DNA of 64,000 nt from Leptotrichia wadei. Lineage in GTDB: Bacteria; Fusobacteriota; Fusobacteriia; Fusobacteriales; Leptotrichiaceae. The position numbers and the translations under genes were made by a program. Below are positions 56,428 through 64,000 of the stretch, in pieces; positions within the stretch are counted from its first letter, which is position 1, and the number at the start of each line of letters is the position of its first letter. The notes under the pieces are model-generated. The model was given only the letters and a program-made list of their open reading frames with translations. It was not told the DNA's origin and did not search any database. The stretch is from NCBI RefSeq assembly GCF_007990445.1, contig NZ_AP019841.1, positions 1,426,001 to 1,490,000 of the forward strand. The letters run 5' to 3'.

Positions 56428-56808
56428 CTAAGATTTTACAATTTTTACTGTATTTACATCCACATTGGGATAATCAATTCCATTAATATAAACCGTATTT
56501 TTATCCCTTGCCACACCTTTTTCCAAAATCTCAAATGTTTTTATATCTACTTCATTATCTCCATTTTGTTTTTTCACCGTTTCTCCATCATAATAAATAG
56601 TTCCTTTATCTCTTGCATACCCATCTTTTAATATTTTAAAACTTTCCACATCAGGTAAAAATTTATTGTACTGACTGACTACCCCATTTACATATTTCAC
56701 GACAAGTTTATCATCCCAATAAACTTTGCCATCTTTAATCGTATATTCTGCAAATCCAATATTTCCAATTAAAATAATTAATCCTAACATCCTAAAAAAT
56801 TTTTTCAT
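56428..56808 (-). CDS. Exported DKNYY-family protein
   Basis: This encodes 126 aa from ATG 56808, nine bases behind AAGGAGG; a GTG two codons earlier is possible. After a signal peptide (MKKFFRMLGLIILIGNIGFA) there are short beta repeats of the DKNYY type: FKILKDGYARDKGTIYYDGE and FEILEKGVARDKNTVYINGI. The family is exported and of unknown function, common in Leptotrichia/Fusobacterium-like genomes. Only two full repeats are present, so it is a short member. Confidence 0.75.
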   Translation of the reverse strand: MKKFFRMLGLIILIGNIGFAEYTIKDGKVYWDDKLVVKYVNGVVSQYNKFLPDVESFKILKDGYARDKGTIYYDGETVKKQNGDNEVDIKTFEILEKGVARDKNTVYINGIDYPNVDVNTVKIVKS

Positions 56809-56851
56809 AAACACAATCCTCCTTCATCAAAAATCATTTAATAAACAGAAA

Positions 56852-56872
56852 AAGACTGAAATAATCAGTCTT
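56852..56872 (-). terminator. Hairpin between two minus-strand genes
   Basis: AAGACTGA (56852-56859) and TCAGTCTT (56865-56872), only a weak T tract after it. It may attenuate transcription into the DKNYY gene. Confidence 0.4.
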
Positions 56873-56882
56873 ATCCAATAAA

Positions 56883-57191
56883 TTAATCTAAAAATGTTGT
56901 ATTTTTTACTTTCCACTGTTCCAGTTTTATGTGCACCCAAAAACCGTATATTCCAAATGTCACTACTATTAACAATAACCATTTTATCCAATTTCCAAAT
57001 AATCCTACTGCAGTTCCGTTGAATTTTAGCCTTCTTCCTTCTATAACAGTATGGTTTATTTTCCAGCCATAAATCATGCACAAAGCCCAAGGATAACAAA
57101 TTCCAAACGTACACCAAGTTAAAAGACTTCCTAAAATGATCCAGCCAACATAACTTAACAGTCCCCCATCAAAATAACTTCTATTTTCCAT
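56883..57191 (-). CDS. DUF898/YjgN-like small membrane protein
   Basis: This encodes 102 aa from ATG 57191 behind AAGGAGAGATT. The opening RSYFDGGLLSYVGWIILGSL, the C-T-F-G-I-C-Y-P-W-A segment, HTVIEGRRLKFNGTAVGLFG and GIYGFWVHIKLEQW are characteristic of short DUF898 proteins (YjgN). There are three membrane segments. It is probably an inner-membrane protein of unknown function. An alternative frame overlapping it (56827-57117) is a shadow. Confidence 0.75.
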   Translation of the reverse strand: MENRSYFDGGLLSYVGWIILGSLLTWCTFGICYPWALCMIYGWKINHTVIEGRRLKFNGTAVGLFGNWIKWLLLIVVTFGIYGFWVHIKLEQWKVKNTTFLD

Positions 57192-57240
57192 AATCTCTCC
57201 TTATAATAGATCTGTTCGACAACTTAATTTTTTTACAAAA

Positions 57241-57714
57241 TTATCTATTTTCTCTCAGATAACTGATAAGTTCTTGTTTATTATATTCATCTTTTTCTTT
57301 CAATATCTTTAATGAAATCGAAAAAAGTTTAAATGCTTCAGCAATCCATTTTGTTTTATCAGAAATATAAATCATCGCTTTTTCAAACATATTTTCTGCA
57401 GTTTCTATCAATTCTAGTTGTTCTTCATTTACCATATTTAAAATATTTCCATTATTATCCATAAATTCATATTTTTTCTTAAAATCATATTTGATTATTT
57501 CATTTCCATTCATCATCGCAATGATATTGCCTTCGATTACAACTTCGTTTTCCTCTTGAAATAAACTTAAAAAATCACTTTCTTGCACATCTAATAATTT
57601 CTCTAGTCTTGGAAGATTTTCCACTGTCGAATTTTTATCAAAAAAGATTTCATCAACAAATCCTTCTTTCCAAATCTTTAATTTTACTTCAGTTTCATCA
57701 TTTTTTAAAATCAT
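57241..57714 (-). CDS. Cytosolic hypothetical protein (157 aa)
   Basis: ATG 57714 follows AAGGATTAAT. The protein is acidic and mixed alpha/beta: MILKNDETEVKLKIWKEGFV at the start, a beta stretch VVIEGNIIAMMNGNEIIKYD, and a long helix to the end. It has no signal peptide or membrane segment. I do not recognise a family. It has its own promoter and is followed by the DUF898 gene 49 bp on, so they may be co-transcribed. Confidence 0.5.
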   Translation of the reverse strand: MILKNDETEVKLKIWKEGFVDEIFFDKNSTVENLPRLEKLLDVQESDFLSLFQEENEVVIEGNIIAMMNGNEIIKYDFKKKYEFMDNNGNILNMVNEEQLELIETAENMFEKAMIYISDKTKWIAEAFKLFSISLKILKEKDEYNKQELISYLRENR

Positions 57715-57784
57715 ATTAATCCTTCTTTTCTACCTGTAAAAATTTTAATTTGAGAATATTCTAAATTTAATCTCATCAATGTAA

Positions 57785-57813
57785 TTTATATCACATTATT
57801 AATATATTGTCAA
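57785..57813 (-). promoter_or_regulatory. Promoter of the 157-aa protein gene
   Basis: On the minus strand TTGACA (57813-57808), a 17-bp spacer and TATAAA (57790-57785). Confidence 0.6.
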
Positions 57814-57827
57814 TTATAATAAAAAAA

Positions 57828-57845
57828 AAGAGTTTAAAAACTCTT
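57828..57845 (-). terminator. Terminator of the tRNA-Lys gene
   Basis: AAGAGTTT and AAACTCTT with a 2-nt loop, then nine T on the minus strand. Confidence 0.75.
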
Positions 57846-57865
57846 GTAAAACATAACTTTTATAA

Positions 57866-57942
57866 TGGTGGGACCGGTGGGGATCGAACCCACAACCTAC
57901 CGATTAAGAGTCGGTTGCTCTGACCAGTTGAGCTACGGTCCC
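57866..57942 (-). tRNA. tRNA-Lys (anticodon CUU)
   Basis: On the minus strand a full cloverleaf of 77 nt: acceptor GGGACCG/CGGTCCC, D arm with AGCTCAACTGGTCAGAGC, anticodon stem ACCGA/TCGGT with loop CTCTTAA (CTT at its centre), and T arm GTGGG-TTCGATC-CCCAC. Discriminator A and the CCA end are encoded (57869-57866). It stands alone with its own promoter and terminator. Confidence 0.95.
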
Positions 57943-57974
57943 GGATTGTTTATAACTTTTTTAACAACATAATT

Positions 57975-58003
57975 ATAATATCATAATATCATATATTTGT
58001 CAA
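57975..58003 (-). promoter_or_regulatory. Promoter of tRNA-Lys
   Basis: On the minus strand TTGACA (58003-57998), a 17-bp spacer and TATTAT (57980-57975), 33 bp before the mature tRNA. Confidence 0.65.
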
Positions 58004-58185
58004 GACTTTAATTTTATAAATTTTAAAAAGGTGTATTGAGTGATTGCATAATCAAGATGATAAAATATTGGGATATACGAATTTATAAAAATATGCTATA
58101 ATAAAAGTATAATACCTGTTAAATGAGGTTTTATAAAATTATGGAGATGATAGACAAATCATAAAAAGAAAGAAGGTTTAAAATT

Positions 58186-58743
58186 ATGAAAAAATTTATT
58201 TTAATGTTAATGTTTGTTTTGGGAACATTTACTTTTTCTGAAACTACAATTAGTGAAGTAGAAAGTTTTTTCACCCCAAAAGCACAAATTTATGTTTCAA
58301 ATCAAAAAGATTGGTTTTCAGGGATGGATCCAGCATCAGATAATGATGAAATAATATGGGAAAAACTTAATTATTTTATTAATGTAGTTCCAATTGGAAA
58401 CAAATATAGAGTTTCATACACACCATTTGACAATGTAAAATCTTATAATAAAGAAAAATATCCAATATTAAATTATAAAATTGAAAAAAAATATTATGTA
58501 AATAGCAAAAAAAATCAAAATACACCAGTTACGGATTCGTATGAAATTAGGGTTGAATTTGGAGTAATTAATACTGGAACAGAAATAAAAAAAGGTAATA
58601 AATACGAAAGAACTGACTTCCAAATGCTTTCAGAAAATGAATTAAATGCTTTATTAAAATCTAAAAATGCAAAAAGGCTTAATTCTGAAACAGAAAAAAA
58701 TACAAAAATATATTTAGATTGGTTACAACACAATGCCAATTAA
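58186..58743 (+). CDS. Exported hypothetical protein (185 aa)
   Basis: ATG 58186 follows GAAGGTTTAAAATT. A signal peptide (MKKFILMLMFVLGTFTFSET) precedes a beta-rich domain with many Tyr, Asn and Lys (VVPIGNKYRVSYTPFDNVKS; YEIRVEFGVINTGTEIKKGN). I do not recognise a family. Two -10-like boxes (TATAAT near 58094 and 58106) lie about 80-90 bp upstream. It is the only plus-strand gene between sfsA and the right-edge gene, and is closed by a terminator. Confidence 0.6.
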   Translation: MKKFILMLMFVLGTFTFSETTISEVESFFTPKAQIYVSNQKDWFSGMDPASDNDEIIWEKLNYFINVVPIGNKYRVSYTPFDNVKSYNKEKYPILNYKIEKKYYVNSKKNQNTPVTDSYEIRVEFGVINTGTEIKKGNKYERTDFQMLSENELNALLKSKNAKRLNSETEKNTKIYLDWLQHNAN

Positions 58744-58751
58744 TGAATTGC

Positions 58752-58774
58752 AGAGTAGAATTTTTTTCTACTCT
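58752..58774 (+). terminator. Terminator of the 185-aa exported protein gene
   Basis: AGAGTAG (58752-58758) and CTACTCT (58768-58774) with a T-rich loop, followed by TAATTTTTA. Confidence 0.6.
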
Positions 58775-58918
58775 TAATTTTTATTGCAATTTCAAATCCA
58801 CTTATACTTAATACTATTCTCCGTTTAAAAAGTAAATATTTATTTTAATTATTTAAAATTTAATCTAATAAAAAGATTTATAATGCATTCGTTATTCAAA
58901 TAGAGTTTAATATAAAAA

Positions 58919-58960
58919 TGCCACACCTAAATTTTAATCTCTAAAACTATTGGTGTAGCA
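58919..58960 (-). terminator. Terminator of purH
   Basis: TGCCACACC (58919-58927) and GGTGTAGCA (58952-58960) pair with one mismatch. The minus strand then reads TTTTTATA. Confidence 0.6.
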
Positions 58961-58988
58961 CATTCAATCTTATTTTTCTGTTAAAAAA

Positions 58989-60512
58989 TTAATGTTTAAA
59001 ATGTCTAATTCCTGTAAATACCATTGTAATTCCATGTTCGTTACAAGCATCGATAGATTCTTGATCTCTCATTGATCCACCTGGTTGTACAATCGCTTTA
59101 ATTCCTGTTTTTGCAGCTGTATCTACGCAATCTCTGAATGGGAAGAAAGCATCTGATGCTAATACTGCTCCTGTCAAGTCTTTTCCAACTTTTTCTTGAG
59201 CATGTTGCAATGCGTGTTCTGTTGACCAAATTCTGTTAGTTTGACCAGTTCCTACACCAATTGCCATTCCATCTTTAACGACTACAATTGCATTTGATTT
59301 TACATATTTTACAACTTTCATTCCTAATTCCATATCAGCTTTTTCTTTTTCAGTAGGTTGTTTTTCAGTAACAACATTTATTTCATCAATCATTTTATTA
59401 TTTGTTCCTTGAACCAAAATTCCGCCGTCAACTTTTACATAATCGAATTTATCTTGAGGTTTTGGAGTTTTACATTCGATAACTCTCAAGTTTTTCTTAG
59501 TTTTCAAGATTCCCAATGCTTCATCTGTAAATGAAGGTGCAATTACAATTTCCAAGAAGATTTTTTTCAATTCTTCGGCAGTTTCTTTATTAACTTCTCT
59601 GTTTAGTGCAACAATTCCACCAAAAATTGATACTGGGTCGCAATCGTGAGCTTTTTTATACGCTGTGAAAATATCATCTGCAACAGCTACACCACAAGGA
59701 GTTGAGTGTTTTATCGCACAAGCTGCTGGACCATCGAATTCTCCAACCACTTTCCAAGCAATATCCATATCTCTAATATTGTTAAATGATAATTCTTTTC
59801 CATTCAATTGCTTAGTATCTTTCATGCTTCCATTTTCAGTAGTTGAAACATAATAAGCTGAAGATTGATGAGGATTTTCCCCGTATCTCAAGTCAAATTT
59901 TTTCTCATAAGAAACATTCAAATATTTAGGATAATCTTCTTCTAACAAGAACGCAGAAATTGCCGCATCGTAAGCTGATGTCAAGTTAAATACTTTTCCA
60001 GCCAATCTTTTTTTAGTTTCATAAGAAACTTGTCCATCTTTTTCCATTTCTTCCATAACTACTGAATAGTCTTCAGTTTCGCAAATAACTGTCACATCTT
60101 TAAAAGATTTTGCAGCCGAACGAAGCATTGTAGGTCCACCTATATCAATAAATTCGATTTTTTCATCAAAAGTTTTGTCAGTTTGAACTTCTCTAAAGAA
60201 CGGATAAAGATTAACAACAACATAATCAATTGTTTCAATTCCTTCTTTTGCAATCGTATCCATGTGCTCTTTATTATCTCTAATCGCCAAAATTCCACCA
60301 TGAATATTCGGATGCAAAGTTTTTACTCTCCCATCCAGCATTTCTTTAAAATTCGTAACTTCTGAAACATCAATCACAGAAAGACCATTTTCCTTCAAAT
60401 ATCTATAAGTCCCTCCTGTTGAAATAATTTCCACACCTTTTTTATCCAAAAACTGTGCAAATTCTAAAATTCCTGTCTTATCAAAAACGCTTATTAATGC
60501 TCTTTTTTTCAT
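58989..60512 (-). CDS. purH: Bifunctional AICAR formyltransferase / IMP cyclohydrolase
   Basis: This catalyses the last two steps of IMP synthesis, 507 aa from ATG 60512 behind AAAGGAAGAAGTAAA. The N-terminal MGS-like cyclohydrolase domain has [30 protein letters not shown] and [13 protein letters not shown]. The formyltransferase half has [29 protein letters not shown] (the Lys-His pair) and the end [15 protein letters not shown] with the late [14 protein letters not shown]. It follows a lipoprotein gene by 36 bp, an unusual partner. Confidence 0.96.
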   Translation of the reverse strand: MKKRALISVFDKTGILEFAQFLDKKGVEIISTGGTYRYLKENGLSVIDVSEVTNFKEMLDGRVKTLHPNIHGGILAIRDNKEHMDTIAKEGIETIDYVVVNLYPFFREVQTDKTFDEKIEFIDIGGPTMLRSAAKSFKDVTVICETEDYSVVMEEMEKDGQVSYETKKRLAGKVFNLTSAYDAAISAFLLEEDYPKYLNVSYEKKFDLRYGENPHQSSAYYVSTTENGSMKDTKQLNGKELSFNNIRDMDIAWKVVGEFDGPAACAIKHSTPCGVAVADDIFTAYKKAHDCDPVSIFGGIVALNREVNKETAEELKKIFLEIVIAPSFTDEALGILKTKKNLRVIECKTPKPQDKFDYVKVDGGILVQGTNNKMIDEINVVTEKQPTEKEKADMELGMKVVKYVKSNAIVVVKDGMAIGVGTGQTNRIWSTEHALQHAQEKVGKDLTGAVLASDAFFPFRDCVDTAAKTGIKAIVQPGGSMRDQESIDACNEHGITMVFTGIRHFKH

Positions 60513-60548
60513 TTTACTTCTTCCTTTCAATTTTTTATATTTTTATGA

Positions 60549-61118
60549 TTAAAATGGTACTATTGCATTAAAAAATTCTTCATTCTCTTCTTCCGATAAA
60601 ACCCAATTACTTCCAATTTTTCTAAATACAACATTCAAATTTTTTTCTCTATATTTTAAATTTTCTTTTGATAATTCATTGACCAAAATATTTTTAACTT
60701 TTTTAGAAATGCTTTTTTTGTATCCGTTAACATCATTTCCTGCTATTTCTTCTTTTTCAAAAAAGGCATTCATTTCATTATTTAATTTAGAAAATGCTTT
60801 TTCAAAATCAGGTGTTCTCATAGTTATATTAATAACTATTTTATCATTATTTTCATTCACATTATTAATTTTATAATCTAAAGTTTGCATTGCTTTTTGT
60901 ATACTTTCACAAGCATCTTTTCCTGCTATTTCTTTTAACTCAGGTTCACATTGATTTCCAATTTTATTTTTAAATTTACTTATATATTTTTCTAAAACTT
61001 TTACTGCTGGATAGCTATTAAACTTTTTATTTTCAGATTCATAGATACTTTTTTCTTTTTTAGAACATAATCCAATCAAAACTAAAGCCAATAATATATA
61101 AAATATAATCTTTTTCAT
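60549..61118 (-). CDS. Lipoprotein upstream of purH, unknown
   Basis: This encodes 189 aa. The signal MKKIIFYILLALVLIGLCSK has its lipobox Cys at 18. The mature part is helical and charged, with two Cys (NQCEPELKEIAGKDACESIQ) and a beta-like end (LNVVFRKIGSNWVLSEEENE). The layout, a helical part and then a strand-rich part with N-W-V-L, resembles DUF5105/DUF4878-like lipoproteins, without certainty. ATG 61118 follows AAAGGAATAAAAAA. The gene lies only 36 bp upstream of purH. Confidence 0.55.
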   Translation of the reverse strand: MKKIIFYILLALVLIGLCSKKEKSIYESENKKFNSYPAVKVLEKYISKFKNKIGNQCEPELKEIAGKDACESIQKAMQTLDYKINNVNENNDKIVINITMRTPDFEKAFSKLNNEMNAFFEKEEIAGNDVNGYKKSISKKVKNILVNELSKENLKYREKNLNVVFRKIGSNWVLSEEENEEFFNAIVPF

Positions 61119-61136
61119 CTTTTTTTATTCCTTTCG

Positions 61137-61202
61137 TCAATAAAATATGTTTTTTACAATATTCCCAGTTATATCAAAAATACTAATCAAAACTTTTTTC
61201 AT
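61137..61202 (-). CDS. Possible 21-aa leader peptide
   Basis: ATG 61202 lies ten bases behind GGAGGA and encodes MKKVLISIFDITGNIVKNIF plus Y, ending 18 bp before the lipoprotein start. The beginning resembles the first residues of PurH ([14 protein letters not shown]) encoded just downstream. It could be a leader peptide, a decayed partial copy, or chance. Confidence 0.3.
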   Translation of the reverse strand: MKKVLISIFDITGNIVKNIFY

Positions 61203-61468
61203 TCGGTATCATTCCTCCAATACATTTTGTTAATTTATTTTATCATAAAGTATTATATTTATCAAGGTTGCCAAAAATATTAACTTTTAAAAATTATGAA
61301 CTTAAAATTATTATACAATAATTTATAAAATTAACTCCAATTTAATTTCTTTATAATCGATAGATTCTATAATAAAATGCAACAAATTTTAAAAGTAAAA
61401 TAGAACTCATGATAATTTCGTGTTAAAATGTTAGTAACCACAAAAACATTAACGAAAGGAAATATATC

Positions 61469-61760
61469 ATGAGTCATAAATATTTTACCATAAATGAAAG
61501 AAATAAACTAGAGGTTTTGCTAAAAGAAAATTACAAAATTGTATAGTTAATTTTACCATATATTATTTAGAGGTTTACACAAAAATTTTTACACACCCTT
61601 TGCTGCTGCTAGTTATGGCATTAAACATATTACAACTATTCCAAAAGAAAAAAAGATAGTATCTAGAAGGAGAGTATGTCCTTTTATCATATAAATATTC
61701 AAAAAATACTCAAGTACCAATATGATTTATTGTCTAAATACTTTTTATTCAAATCATTTT
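61469..61760 (+). mobile_element. IS30-family transposase remnant
   Basis: ATG 61469 behind GAAAGGAAATATATC reads MSHKYFTINERNKLEVLLKE and stops after 25 codons. This is the typical start of IS30-family transposases (HTH with S-H-K-x-x-T-I-N-E-R). Later fragments such as PKEKKIVSRRRVCPF near 61640-61690 suggest internal deletion. An imperfect inverted repeat (TTTCGTGTTAAAATGTT at about 61409 with AACATTAACGAAA at about 61446) may be part of the left end. The rest of the gap 61203-61780 shows nothing else. Confidence 0.55.
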
Positions 61761-61780
61761 ATAAAATTTAATAGACAAAT

Positions 61781-63010
61781 TTATTTTTCATTCTTTTTTA
61801 TTTTCTTAAAATACTCCTTCGCCGCCATCTCAAACTTATTCTCCCCAAATTCATAAAACTTAATTTTTTCATTCATGTAAACCTGATTAACATAATGATT
61901 TTCATAGTTATGAGGATATTTATAATCTTTTTTCCCAACTTTTGTAAGATGAGTTGGCACATCTTGAATTTTTTCATTCTCAATATGGCTAAGTGCTGAA
62001 TTTATCGCATTATAAGCTGAATTACTCTTTGGAGAAATTGCCAAATAAATTGCAACTTCCGAAAGAATTATTCTTGCTTCTGGCATTCCAATCTCCTTTA
62101 CCGCATTAAGTCCAGACACCGCAATTGGTAACGCCTGTGGATTTGCAAGTCCGATATCTTCAGAAGCCAAAATTACAAGCCTTCTAGCAATATACAAAAT
62201 ATCTTCACCACCAGAGAGCATTTTTGCCATCCAATAAATCGCCGCATCAGGGTCACTCCCACGAATACTTTTTATCATCGCAGAAACCGTATTATACTTG
62301 TCTTCCGTCTTGTGATAAGACTTTTTCGTATTCAACACTTCCTTCACTTCATCAAGCGTAAAATCCACCCCAACATTCGCAATCAATTCCAAAATATTTA
62401 TAGCCTGTCTCGCATCTCCTTCAATAATTTCTGAAATATATTTTAAAATCTCATCTGAAATTCCAATTTTCTCTTTTTCATTAATATTTTTTAAAATTTT
62501 AAGCAAATCTTTTTCACTCAATTTTTTAAATTCAAATGCCATACATCGTGACAACAACGCATTATTCAAATTATAATAAGGATTTTCAGTCGTAGCACCA
62601 ATTAAAATAATATTCCCATTTTCCAAATCCTGCAAAAGTGAATCCTGCTGCAACTTATTAAATCTATGAATCTCATCCAAAAACAAAAGTGTCTGCTGTC
62701 CGTTCGTACGAAATCTGTTGTGTGCCTTATCAGAAATGTCCTTTATATCAGTCACAGACGCCTTTATCGCATTCAAATATTCATAATGATAATTCATTTT
62801 TTCAGCAACAATTTCCGCAAGAGTCGTCTTCCCCGTCCCAGGTGCTCCCCAAAAAATCGCATTCATAAAATTTCCACGCTCAATAATCTTCCTCAAAATT
62901 CCATTTTTCCCAACCAATTTTTCCTGACCATAAAAATCATCCAAACTTTTCGGACGATATCTAAATGCAAGTGGCTTCTTATTTTCATATACTTCATCAA
63001 ATAAATTCAT
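61781..63010 (-). CDS. rarA: Replication-associated recombination protein RarA (MgsA)
   Basis: This AAA+ ATPase acts at stalled replication forks, 409 aa from ATG 63010 behind GGGAG. The start PLAFRYRPKSLDDFYGQEKL is diagnostic. Walker A is GAPGTGKTT at residues 55-63, Walker B is LLFLDEIHRFNKLQQD, and sensor 1 is IGATTENPYYNLNNALLSRC. The C-terminal tetramer domain has IRGSDPDAAIYWMAKMLSGG and RRLVILASEDIGLANPQAL. It is full length and monocistronic. Confidence 0.95.
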   Translation of the reverse strand: MNLFDEVYENKKPLAFRYRPKSLDDFYGQEKLVGKNGILRKIIERGNFMNAIFWGAPGTGKTTLAEIVAEKMNYHYEYLNAIKASVTDIKDISDKAHNRFRTNGQQTLLFLDEIHRFNKLQQDSLLQDLENGNIILIGATTENPYYNLNNALLSRCMAFEFKKLSEKDLLKILKNINEKEKIGISDEILKYISEIIEGDARQAINILELIANVGVDFTLDEVKEVLNTKKSYHKTEDKYNTVSAMIKSIRGSDPDAAIYWMAKMLSGGEDILYIARRLVILASEDIGLANPQALPIAVSGLNAVKEIGMPEARIILSEVAIYLAISPKSNSAYNAINSALSHIENEKIQDVPTHLTKVGKKDYKYPHNYENHYVNQVYMNEKIKFYEFGENKFEMAAKEYFKKIKKNEK

Positions 63011-63215
63011 TTTTTTACTCCCTTTTACTTTTCAAATTACAATAATTAAATAAAACACTTTTATTCTAAAATTATTGTATTTTACTATACAATCTATTTT
63101 ATAAATTCAAAACTATTTTGTAATAATCAAATAATTTACTTTTTTTACAATTCATATTATAATATATTCACTTAGTTAAAACAATAAAATTATTTATAAA
63201 TAAAAAGGAGGGATA

Positions 63216-64000
63216 ATGAAGATGGGAAATCGCAAAAAAAAGAAATTACCAATTGGAATATCTGATTTTAAAGAGATTATCGAAAATAACTACTACTATT
63301 TTGATAAAACAAAATTTATAGAAAATATTTTAGAAGATGGCTCTAAAGTTAAATTATTTACTCGTCCGAGAAGATTTGGAAAAACCTTAAATATTTCGAT
63401 GTTAAAATACTTTTTTGACATTAAAAATAAAGACGAAAATAGAAAATTATTCGAAAATTTAGAAATTTCTAAAAGTGAATATTTTGAAAAACAGGGGAAT
63501 TTCTTTGTAATCTCTATTTCTTTTAAAAATTATGATGCAGAAAGCTGGGAAAGTGGATTTAATACGATTAAAAATGAAATAAAATTGCTGTATAACGAAT
63601 TTTATTTGATAAGAGATAATTTAAATCAAAGTGACTTGGCAGATTTTGATGCTATTTGGCTGAAAAAAGATAATGCTGACTGGATTAATTCTTTATTTAA
63701 TTTGACTAGATATTTGTATGAAATCTCTGGAAAAAAAGTTGTTGTTTTGATAGATGAATACGACCAGCCAATAATTGATTCCTACATAAAAGGAAATTAT
63801 GAGAAATGTATTGCGTTTTTTAAAGCATTTTATGGAAAAGTTTTGAAAGATAATAATTATTTGGAAATGGGAATTTTAACTGGAATATTACGAGTTGCAA
63901 AGGAAAATGTCTTTTCGGGATTGAATAATTTGGAAGTTCACACAATTTTAGATGATGAATTTACAGAATACTTTGGAATTATGGAAAATGAAGTTGAAAA
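63216..64000 (+). CDS. AAA-ATPase-like / DUF1703 protein, cut by window edge
   Basis: ATG 63216 follows AAAGGAGGGATA (a second ATG lies at 63222). The frame is open to the last base, 261 codons. The start LPIGISDFKEIIENNYYYFD, the P-loop-like TRPRRFGKTLNISMLKYFFD and the Walker B-like VVVLIDEYDQPIIDSYIKGN are the ordered marks of the AAA-ATPase-like family. These usually end in a DUF1703/PD-(D/E)XK nuclease domain beyond the edge here. They occur in many copies in anaerobes, and their function is not established. Confidence 0.8.
   Translation, partial: MKMGNRKKKKLPIGISDFKEIIENNYYYFDKTKFIENILEDGSKVKLFTRPRRFGKTLNISMLKYFFDIKNKDENRKLFENLEISKSEYFEKQGNFFVISISFKNYDAESWESGFNTIKNEIKLLYNEFYLIRDNLNQSDLADFDAIWLKKDNADWINSLFNLTRYLYEISGKKVVVLIDEYDQPIIDSYIKGNYEKCIAFFKAFYGKVLKDNNYLEMGILTGILRVAKENVFSGLNNLEVHTILDDEFTEYFGIMENEVE

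Overview
The window is a strongly AT-rich bacterial chromosome segment. The best fit is a Leptotrichia-like member of the Fusobacteriota. That assignment is an inference from a V-type, Na+-type ATPase operon in place of an F-type one, many Lys/Asn-rich lipoproteins, and the general character of the proteins; no 16S rRNA or other decisive marker is present.

Layout. (1) 1-7.3 kb is the tail, baseplate and lysis end of a contractile-tail (Mu/PBSX-like) prophage in advanced decay. Nearly every gene carries a one-base frameshift or a stop, often in A or T runs. (2) 7.3-11.1 kb is an accessory zone. It holds a strong promoter with a possible pseudoknot RNA, a broken P-loop ATPase gene, two very short predicted RNAs around a 46-aa ORF, and an IS200/IS605-type element carrying only an intact tnpB with its guide-RNA end. 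(3) 11.1-18.9 kb is housekeeping: a HAD phosphatase, HMG-CoA synthase and reductase (mvaS-mvaA), groES-groEL under a CIRCE operator, and a DEAD-box helicase. (4) 19-24.7 kb holds lipoproteins and small membrane proteins (DUF4300, cupin, DUF1003). (5) 24.8-35.4 kb has threonine synthase and a nine-gene V-ATPase operon in the Enterococcus hirae order F-I-K-E-C-G-A-B-D; all five Na+ ligands of the K subunit are present. (6) 35.5-49.2 kb has rsmH-ftsL, a DJ-1 family gene, ptsI, an ankyrin protein, an LprI-like lipoprotein, a lipocalin-like gene with mltG-tilS-ftsH, and purD. (7) 49.3-49.7 kb is a compact locus resembling a type I toxin-antitoxin system: a 40-aa hydrophobic peptide, a short convergent antisense RNA with its own promoter and terminator, and a second, frameshifted copy. 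(8) 49.8-58.7 kb has sfsA, three tandem paralogous TPR proteins ending in a CPxH motif, a run of secreted or membrane proteins (YARHG, DKNYY, DUF898), and tRNA-Lys(CUU). (9) 58.9-64 kb has purH, a lipoprotein, an IS30 remnant, rarA, and the start of an AAA-ATPase-like/DUF1703 gene cut by the window edge.

How parts work together. The lipocalin-like gene, mltG, tilS and ftsH look like one envelope/translation/proteolysis transcription unit. The V-ATPase genes overlap or nearly touch apart from a 235-bp gap between E and C. purD and purH are separate units of the same purine pathway. The most promising undescribed material is the small-RNA/small-peptide loci at 9.08-9.45 kb and 49.3-49.7 kb, plus the promoter-pseudoknot-terminator unit at 7.3-7.56 kb.
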